NCBI RefSeq assembly: GCF_018138715.1
Contig: NZ_JAGSHX010000006.1
Span: forward strand, 7,936,001-8,000,000
Source of the DNA: Streptomyces asiaticus
GTDB taxonomy: Bacteria; Actinomycetota; Actinomycetes; Streptomycetales; Streptomycetaceae
Direction of reading: 5' to 3'
DNA: 64,000 nucleotides
Part shown: positions 60,247 to 64,000 of the stretch, one piece after another
How positions within the stretch are numbered: the first letter of the stretch is position 1
How the letters are laid out: each line of letters starts with the position of its first letter
Program-made: the position numbers and the translations under genes
Notes under the pieces: model-generated
Databases searched by the model: none
The model's input: the letters and a program-made list of their open reading frames with translations, nothing else
Told to the model about the DNA's origin: nothing

Positions 60247-61131
60247 CTATTGACCGGGGGTGCCCAGCCGGTCGGCCAGGGCGGTGAGCGCCGTTCCCAG
60301 GGGGAGGGCGACCCGGGTGACGGCGTGCCGGTCGCCGCGGGTCGGGTCGAGGTTGACGATCAGCACCGGCTTTCCGGCCCGGGCCGCCTGGCGGACGAAC
60401 CGGAGCCCGGACATCACCGTCAGTGAGGAGCCCAGGACCAGCAGCGATGACGCCTCGCGGACCAGCTCGCGGCAGTGTTCGACCCGCTTCGGCGGTACGG
60501 CCTCGCCGAAGAACACCACGTCCGGTTTGAGGATGCCGCCGCAGACCGTACAGGGCACCACGTGGAAGTCCCCGACCTGTTCGTCGGTGAGGTCGGCGTC
60601 ACCGTCCGGGTTGATTCCGGCGGCCACCGGCTCGAAGCCCGCATTGGCCTCCTCCAGCCGCCGGGCGAGTTCGCGGCGTGGGCCGAAGGTGCCGCAGGAG
60701 AGGCAGACGACCCGGTCCAGGCTTCCGTGGAGTTCCACGACGCCCTCGCTGCCGGCCGCCTGGTGCAGACCGTCGACGTTCTGGGTGATCACGCCCGAGA
60801 GCAGGCCGTGCCGGGCGAACGCGGCCACGGCCCGGTGCCCGTCGTTGGGGCGGGCGCGGCGGAAGGTGCGCCAGCCGAGGTGGCTGCGGGCCCAGTACCG
60901 GCGCCGGGCCTGGGCACTGGCGGTGAAGTCCTGGTAGGTCATCGGGGTGTGCCGGCTCAGGCTTCCGTCCGCGCCCCGGTAGTCGGGGATGCCCGACTCC
61001 GTGGAGATGCCCGCCCCGCTGAGTACCAGTACACCGCCGGTGCTCAGGGCGTCGGCGACCGGTTCCAGGTCCGTACTGCCCGGCGGCAGGTCCTCGGCAG
61101 GGGTCCAGCTCAAAGTGGGGCGCATGCGCAT
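60247..61131 (-). CDS. Sir2 family NAD-dependent protein deacylase
   Basis: A 294-residue sirtuin. 'LSGAGISTESGIPDYRGADG' (NAD site), 'GVITQNVDGLHQAAGSEGVV' with catalytic His in 'ELHGS', and the zinc Cys pairs 'VVCLSCG' and 'VPCTVCGG' are all present, so it should be active in removing acyl groups from lysines using NAD. The D-Y-R-G and R-x-x-W-A phrases resemble class II (SIRT4-like) sirtuins. ATG 61131 is the first of two close Mets; the long upstream frame lies in other genes. Divergent from a broken nitrile hydratase locus. Confidence 0.92.
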   Translation of the reverse strand: MRMRPTLSWTPAEDLPPGSTDLEPVADALSTGGVLVLSGAGISTESGIPDYRGADGSLSRHTPMTYQDFTASAQARRRYWARSHLGWRTFRRARPNDGHRAVAAFARHGLLSGVITQNVDGLHQAAGSEGVVELHGSLDRVVCLSCGTFGPRRELARRLEEANAGFEPVAAGINPDGDADLTDEQVGDFHVVPCTVCGGILKPDVVFFGEAVPPKRVEHCRELVREASSLLVLGSSLTVMSGLRFVRQAARAGKPVLIVNLDPTRGDRHAVTRVALPLGTALTALADRLGTPGQ

Positions 61132-61197
61132 GCCGCCAGAGTACGGAACGCGGCGGGGATGACACCTGGCGTATACGATTCGGGCACGTAGTCCATT

Positions 61198-61788
61198 ATG
61201 TTCCCGGTCCCCAAGCCCGCGGTGCCCGACTACGCGCCGACCGCCGAGGGCTCGCTGCGTTCCGTGGCCACCGCCCCCGCGTTCGCCGTCGGCGAGCGGG
61301 TACGGGCCAAGGCCCTGTCGGTGTCCGGGCACACCCGGCTGCCGGGCTATGTACGGGGACACACCGGGACCGTCGAGATCGTCCAGCCCGCTTTCGTGCT
61401 GCCGGACACCAACGCCCACCAAGGAGCTCGGCTTCTCGGGGGCGCAGGCCACAACGTGGTGGTGTGCACCCTGGGTTCGTGCTACCCGTGGCCGGTGCTC
61501 GGCCTGCCGCCGAGCTGGTACAAGGACCCCGCCTACCGCGCACGCGTGGTGAAGGAGCCCCGCGCGGTGCTGTCCGAGATGGGACTCGAACTCGACGACG
61601 ACGTGCGGATCACCGTCCACGACTCCACCAGTGAGGTGCGCTGGCGCCGTCGCCATGGCCGTCGGCCTGTACGAGACGGGCGCGTTCACCTGGCCGCGGA
61701 CGAAGTGAGCGCACGCGCCCACGCCCTGGCGCGACGTTCCCCGGGCCACGACCACCGGGACGGCCACTCGAACGTTCACGAAGCGTGA
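61198..61788 (+). pseudogene. Nitrile hydratase locus remnant: beta and alpha subunit pieces fused
   Basis: The open frame joins the C-terminal SH3-like part of an NHase beta subunit ('FAVGERVRAKALSVSGHTRL', 'FVLPDTNAHQ') to the C-terminal half of an alpha subunit ('HNVVVCTLGSCYPWPVLGLP', 'WYKDPAYRARVVKEPRAVLS', 'VHDSTSEVRW'). The metal-claw C-T-L-C-S-C reads C-T-L-G-S-C, so one cysteine ligand is lost. After 61640 a different frame shows 'AVGLYETGAFTW', like the beta/activator subunit. Two deletions and a ligand loss indicate a dead gene. Confidence 0.8.
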
Positions 61789-61824
61789 GCCCCGGCGGCC
61801 GCCGACGCCGCCGCGGCGACCGGT

Positions 61825-62118
61825 TCACGCACCGGGGCCGCCGGGGGCGGGCTGCCGGAGGAGCCGTTCGACCAGCGCGGCCATCCGCCGCACGGTGCGG
61901 AAGTTCTCCATCCGCAGGTCGGCGCCGCGGATCTCGATGCCGTACGACTTCTCCAGATGCACCACCAGCTCCATGGCGAAGAGCGAGGACAGCCCGCCGG
62001 AACCGAAGACGTCCGCGTCGGCCGCCCAGGTCTTCCCCGTACGCTTCGTCAGGTACCCCAGCATTTCCCTCTGGACGGCGCCGGAGTCCGGCACCGGCTG
62101 GTCGGATGACGTGGTCAT
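61825..62118 (-). CDS. Acyl carrier protein
   Basis: A 97-residue stand-alone carrier: 'VFGSGGLSSLFAMELVVHLE' contains the phosphopantetheine serine (G-L-S-S-L in place of G-x-D-S-L) and 'IEIRGADLRMENFRTVRRMA' is typical of discrete carrier proteins in biosynthetic clusters. It has a 20-residue polar N-terminal extension. It is last of a P450-Rieske-ACP operon on the minus strand, 46 bases after the oxygenase. It probably holds the acyl or aminoacyl substrate that the oxidases modify. Confidence 0.88.
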   Translation of the reverse strand: MTTSSDQPVPDSGAVQREMLGYLTKRTGKTWAADADVFGSGGLSSLFAMELVVHLEKSYGIEIRGADLRMENFRTVRRMAALVERLLRQPAPGGPGA

Positions 62119-62164
62119 GCCTGTTCTCCCTCGTACTCGTGGACCAGGTCTCGCCGGCCGGTGG

Positions 62165-63274
62165 TCACTCCTCCGAGCGGCTCGCGCCGGCCCGGGGAGG
62201 TCGCGGTGGCACGAGATCGTCCGTGGGTTCGGTGTAGAACTGCTGCGCCCACTGCCGGTACCGGCCGATCGGACCGTCGCCCTTGGCGAGCTTCGGGTGC
62301 TCGACATGCTCCTGGTAGTGCCACATCAGCAGGTCCGCGCCGGTGTCGACGCTCGCCACCCGCTGGAGAACGGCGCTGAGCAGCCGGGCGACGGGCATGG
62401 CCGCCGCGCGCCCCACCGTCCCGGGCACGCCGGGGATCCCGTTCAGCTCCAGCTTCGTACCGAACCGGAGCTGGATGCGCCCCGGGCCGGTGGGGGTCGC
62501 GTGGAGCATCACATGGAGGGTGCCCGCGCCCCGGGGCAGGACCGTGCGCGCCGCGATGGTGGCCAGTCCGATCACCGTGAGCGTGTAGGACTGGCGGAAC
62601 CCGCGCATCATGGTGCCGCGGGCGGTCGCGGTGACGGTGCTGGTCGGTTCCCCGGCCACCGGAGCGCCCTCGATGTCGAGACCTTTGAGACCGTGCAACG
62701 CCGGCAGATGACCCCAGTCGAAGGCGTTCTCGATGACGTCCTGCGGGTGACCGGCGATGTCGAAGGTGTCGTGGCTGTACGGTTGCCGGTCGTCCATGGG
62801 GAAGACCGGGACCTCCCACTGCGGGGGCAGGCCGAGCGCGTGCCACCACACATAGATCGAGCCGTTGGCCTCGCACACCGGGTACTGCGCCAGCGACGCC
62901 TTCGGCGGTGGTTTGTCGTAACCGGTGCGCACACAGGTGCCGGCCGGGTCGAACGCGAACCGGTGGAAGGGGCAGACGATGTCCTCGCCCTCGACCGAAC
63001 CGCCGACCCCGAGATGCGCTCCCAGATGCGGGCACCGGGGCCGGACGGCCCGCAGCACGCCCTTGGCCGTGCGGTAGAGGACGACCTCCGTGCCCGCGAG
63101 CGGACGGGTGGTGACGGAGCCGGGGCGCACCTCGTCGGAGAAGGCCAGGCAGAACCATCCGTTCGGATAAGGGAGGGAAGGAGTGCGCAGGCTGTCGGCC
63201 GGGGCCGCGCTGGGCAGGCTGACCCTTCGGGCGTTGAGAAGCTGCTTCACCAGGGGCTTCAGGTGAGGCTTCAC
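62165..63274 (-). CDS. Rieske non-heme iron oxygenase (sterol/KshA-like)
   Basis: A 369-residue oxygenase alpha subunit. The Rieske cluster is 'RCPHLGAHLGVGG' and 'CPFHRFAFDPAG' (C-x-H-x17-C-x2-H) at about 80-105. The mononuclear iron site is in 'VIENAFDWGHLPALHGL', with His in the E-N-x-x-D-x-x-H-x4-H pattern of KshA and Neverland-type sterol oxygenases. It needs a separate ferredoxin reductase, not seen here. It hydroxylates or desaturates an inactivated carbon. Starts 4 bases after the P450 stop, so coupled to it. Substrate unknown. Confidence 0.9.
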   Translation of the reverse strand: MKPHLKPLVKQLLNARRVSLPSAAPADSLRTPSLPYPNGWFCLAFSDEVRPGSVTTRPLAGTEVVLYRTAKGVLRAVRPRCPHLGAHLGVGGSVEGEDIVCPFHRFAFDPAGTCVRTGYDKPPPKASLAQYPVCEANGSIYVWWHALGLPPQWEVPVFPMDDRQPYSHDTFDIAGHPQDVIENAFDWGHLPALHGLKGLDIEGAPVAGEPTSTVTATARGTMMRGFRQSYTLTVIGLATIAARTVLPRGAGTLHVMLHATPTGPGRIQLRFGTKLELNGIPGVPGTVGRAAAMPVARLLSAVLQRVASVDTGADLLMWHYQEHVEHPKLAKGDGPIGRYRQWAQQFYTEPTDDLVPPRPPRAGASRSEE

Positions 63275-63278
63275 GGCA

Positions 63279-64000
63279 TCACTCCTCGTGCTTCACCGGG
63301 CAGCCGCCGGCGCCCGGTGGCGTGGACGGGTGGGCGGGTGTGGAGGGCTGGGCGGGTGCGGACCGCGGCGTGGCCGCGTGCAGCCCGGCGTCGCCGGTGC
63401 CGCTCGTCCGCCGCTCACTGATCCGCAGGCGCAGCCCGCGCGAACTCAGGCTGGTCTCCACCTTGGGCTCGAACGGCTGGTCGCCGACGGGGGTCAGCTC
63501 CCAGCGGGCGACGATGGCGGTGAGGGCCAGGATGGCCTCGGTGAGGGCGAACTGGTCCCCGATGCACTTGCGCGCCCCGGCGCCGAACGGGATGTAGGCG
63601 GCTCGGTCGGGCTGACCGCCGAGCCAGCGGTCCGGGTCGAACCGGTCGGGCTCGGGGTAGAGGTCGGCCCTGCGGTGCAGCAGGTACGGGCTGAGCACGA
63701 TGGTGCTGCCGCCCTTGAGCCGTACCCCGCCGAGCTCGGTGTCCTGCCGGACCGCGCGGGTCATCATCCAGGCGGGCGGATACAGCCGCAGCGTCTCGGT
63801 CACCACCCGGGCGGTCAGGTCGAGCGAGGGCAGGTGCGCGGGGTCGACCTTCCCGCCGGCCAGGACCTGATGGGTCTCGGCCCGGAGCCGGCGCTGGACG
63901 TCCGGGTTGGTGGCGAGCAGGTGCAGCGCCCAGGCCAGGGTGATGGCCGTGGTCTCCATCCCGCCGAGGAAGAACGTGAGGGCCTCGTCCGCCAGTTCGG
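63279..64000 (-). CDS. Cytochrome P450, C-terminal half (5' end outside window)
   Basis: The visible 240 residues run from the I helix ('FFLGGMETTAITLAW', in place of A-G-x-E-T-T) through 'VTETLRLYP' (E-x-x-R), 'PDRFDPDRWLGG' and the heme loop 'FGAGARKCIGDQFALTEA' with the Cys ligand, to a 50-residue Pro/Thr/Ser-rich tail ending 'GGCPVKHEE'. The frame is open to the right edge. It is the first visible gene of a P450-Rieske-ACP operon. Substrate unknown; the redox partner is not in view. Confidence 0.92.
   Translation of the reverse strand, partial: ELADEALTFFLGGMETTAITLAWALHLLATNPDVQRRLRAETHQVLAGGKVDPAHLPSLDLTARVVTETLRLYPPAWMMTRAVRQDTELGGVRLKGGSTIVLSPYLLHRRADLYPEPDRFDPDRWLGGQPDRAAYIPFGAGARKCIGDQFALTEAILALTAIVARWELTPVGDQPFEPKVETSLSSRGLRLRISERRTSGTGDAGLHAATPRSAPAQPSTPAHPSTPPGAGGCPVKHEE

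Noticed and set aside
1..64000. CRISPR arrays, tRNA or rRNA genes, insertion sequences, att sites
   Set aside because: No regularly spaced direct repeats with unique spacers, no tRNA cloverleaf or rRNA stretch and no transposase were recognised.

Overview
The window is very GC-rich, with strong third-position G/C bias, short or overlapping gene junctions (ATGA/GTGA), frequent GTG and TTG starts, GGAGG-type ribosome sites and GGGGCTCCGCCCC-type intergenic palindromes. This, together with an Endo H-type glycosidase, an FHA-ABC exporter, an EF-hand protein and many TetR regulators, points to a Streptomyces or close relative. From about 29 kb onward, broken or fused genes are frequent (at least ten loci). 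That is what one expects in the arm of a linear Streptomyces chromosome, but no telomere, IS element, tRNA, rRNA or CRISPR array was seen.

Layout. (1) 1-14.1 kb: thirteen same-strand, mostly overlapping genes for a surface polysaccharide: beta-helix protein, O-antigen polymerase/ligase-like protein, GT4 and GT2 glycosyltransferases, Wzx-like flippase, pyruvyl transferase, and a nucleotide-sugar set (glucose-1-phosphate cytidylyltransferase, NAD-dependent epimerase/dehydratase, RmlC-like epimerase, zinc-motif C-methyltransferase, glutamate-1-semialdehyde-aminomutase-like aminotransferase, PIG-L deacetylase). It also holds a DUF4910 metallo-aminopeptidase-like protein. A convergent PAP2 phosphatase closes it. 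(2) 14.9-19.4 kb: TetR with two operator sites facing a 4,5-dihydroxyphthalate decarboxylase-like gene, a crystallin-like secreted protein, a DUF4352 remnant, an Endo H-type endoglycosidase and an EF-hand protein. (3) 19.3-23.2 kb: a small membrane/zinc-knuckle pair, then a 949-residue protein with helical head, beta-rich middle and recently duplicated TPR-like tail. (4) 23.1-29.3 kb: a NarL-type two-component system divergent from four genes for exported FixH/YtkA-like proteins (one Met/His-rich) and a polytopic membrane protein with conserved-looking His/Asp residues. This is the best candidate here for an undescribed, perhaps copper-handling, system. (5) 29.5-38.9 kb: a PLP dehydratase, acyl-CoA dehydrogenase, AraC/TauE pair and OmpR-type two-component system. 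These are followed by two small Cys-rich peptide genes fused by deletion to fragments of an ABC exporter and an S26 signal peptidase (remains of a peptide secretion locus), then an S66 peptidase. (6) 39-51 kb: FHA-ABC exporter, oxidoreductase/TetR pair, CocE-type hydrolase/TetR pair and a large TAT-exported discoidin-domain protein. (7) 51-64 kb: amidase, amidohydrolase/MarR, LysR/YeiH and Sir2 genes interleaved with decayed TetR, DUF4345, RBBP9-like, acyl-CoA ligase and nitrile hydratase genes. It ends in a P450-Rieske oxygenase-acyl carrier protein operon that runs off the right edge and probably belongs to a biosynthetic cluster.

Regulation is mostly local: five regulator/target pairs have visible palindromic sites in their intergenic regions. 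In-frame short tandem repeats occur unusually often inside coding sequences.
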